DNA from: an uncultured Oribacterium sp.
Lineage (GTDB): Bacteria; Bacillota; Clostridia; Lachnospirales; Lachnospiraceae
Reading direction: 5' to 3'
DNA: 6,320 bases
Assembly (NCBI GenBank): GCA_938030845.1
Contig: CALHIC010000149.1
Coordinates: 1-6,320 of the forward strand
Shown piece after piece: positions 6,119 through 6,320 of the stretch. The notes below the pieces were generated by a model. It made no database searches. It was not told the origin of the DNA and saw only the letters and a program-made list of their open reading frames with translations. Within the stretch, counting starts at the first letter, position 1. Each line of letters begins with the position of its first letter. Made by a program: the position numbers and the translations under genes.

Positions 6119-6320
6119 ATGAGAGAAGGTATTCATCCAACTTATCACCAGGCAACCGTAACATGTAACTGTGGAAACACATTGGTAACAGGATCCACAA
6201 AGCCGGAAATCCACGTGGAAATCTGTTCCAAGTGTCATCCGTTCTACACAGGAAAGACGAAGCTCGTTGATACTGCAGGTCGTGTAGATAAGTTTATGAA
6301 TCGTTACGGTAATTCTCGTA
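6119..6320 (+). CDS. rpmE: Ribosomal protein L31 (bL31), zinc-binding type, 3' end outside window (partial)
   Basis: Sixty-seven codons are visible and the frame is open at the right edge. The product is a small protein of the 50S subunit near the inter-subunit bridge. It opens with [20 protein letters not shown], a strong L31 signature. The four cysteines of the zinc-binding form are present: C16, C18, C36 and C39 (in [12 protein letters not shown]). This is therefore the Cys-containing paralog rather than the cysteine-free one made in zinc limitation. [10 protein letters not shown] (55-64) is the conserved C-terminal block. The family is usually about 66-70 residues in this form, so only a few codons should be missing. 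The ATG is preceded by GAGG (6109-6112) six bases upstream, within GAGGGAG. It has its own promoter and leader and is divergent from the DUF1576 gene. Confidence 0.95.
   Translation, partial: MREGIHPTYHQATVTCNCGNTLVTGSTKPEIHVEICSKCHPFYTGKTKLVDTAGRVDKFMNRYGNSR

Overview
The window reads as chromosomal DNA of a Clostridia-type Firmicute, probably a member of the Lachnospiraceae. The pointers are AAGGAG-type ribosome sites, a DUF1576 membrane protein, a DUF3137 paralog pair, a cysteine-containing L31 with a long leader, and moderate GC. The genus cannot be fixed from this sequence alone, and no phage, transposase, CRISPR or tRNA gene was seen.

Layout. 1-1842 (+): two tandem DUF3137 membrane-anchored paralogs, the first cut by the left window edge. 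1811-2121: a large composite inverted repeat filling the gap between convergent genes. Its outermost arms reach into the last codons of the second DUF3137 gene, and the right arm carries what looks like an inverted relic of a DUF3137 3' end. 2122-3120 (-): a GHMP sugar kinase of the HddA (heptose-7-phosphate kinase) type. It has its own extended -10 promoter (3237-3264) and a leader of about 110 nt that can fold in two mutually exclusive ways. 3247-4359 (-): a cation diffusion facilitator whose transport site reads Asn-Asp/Asp-Asp, as in manganese exporters. 4444-5823 (-): a polytopic DUF1576 protein with two homologous halves. 5824-6118: a divergent promoter region. 6119-6320 (+): rpmE (ribosomal protein L31), nearly complete but cut by the right edge, behind a promoter and a structured leader.

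How the genes relate. The DUF1576 and CDF genes are co-directional with an 84-nt gap and may be co-transcribed. The kinase gene follows but has its own promoter and leader, so it is probably regulated separately. The DUF3137 pair converges on the kinase gene across the palindrome, which could end transcription from both sides. No pathway links the genes. The most unusual items are the composite palindrome with its gene-end relic and the switch-like kinase leader.
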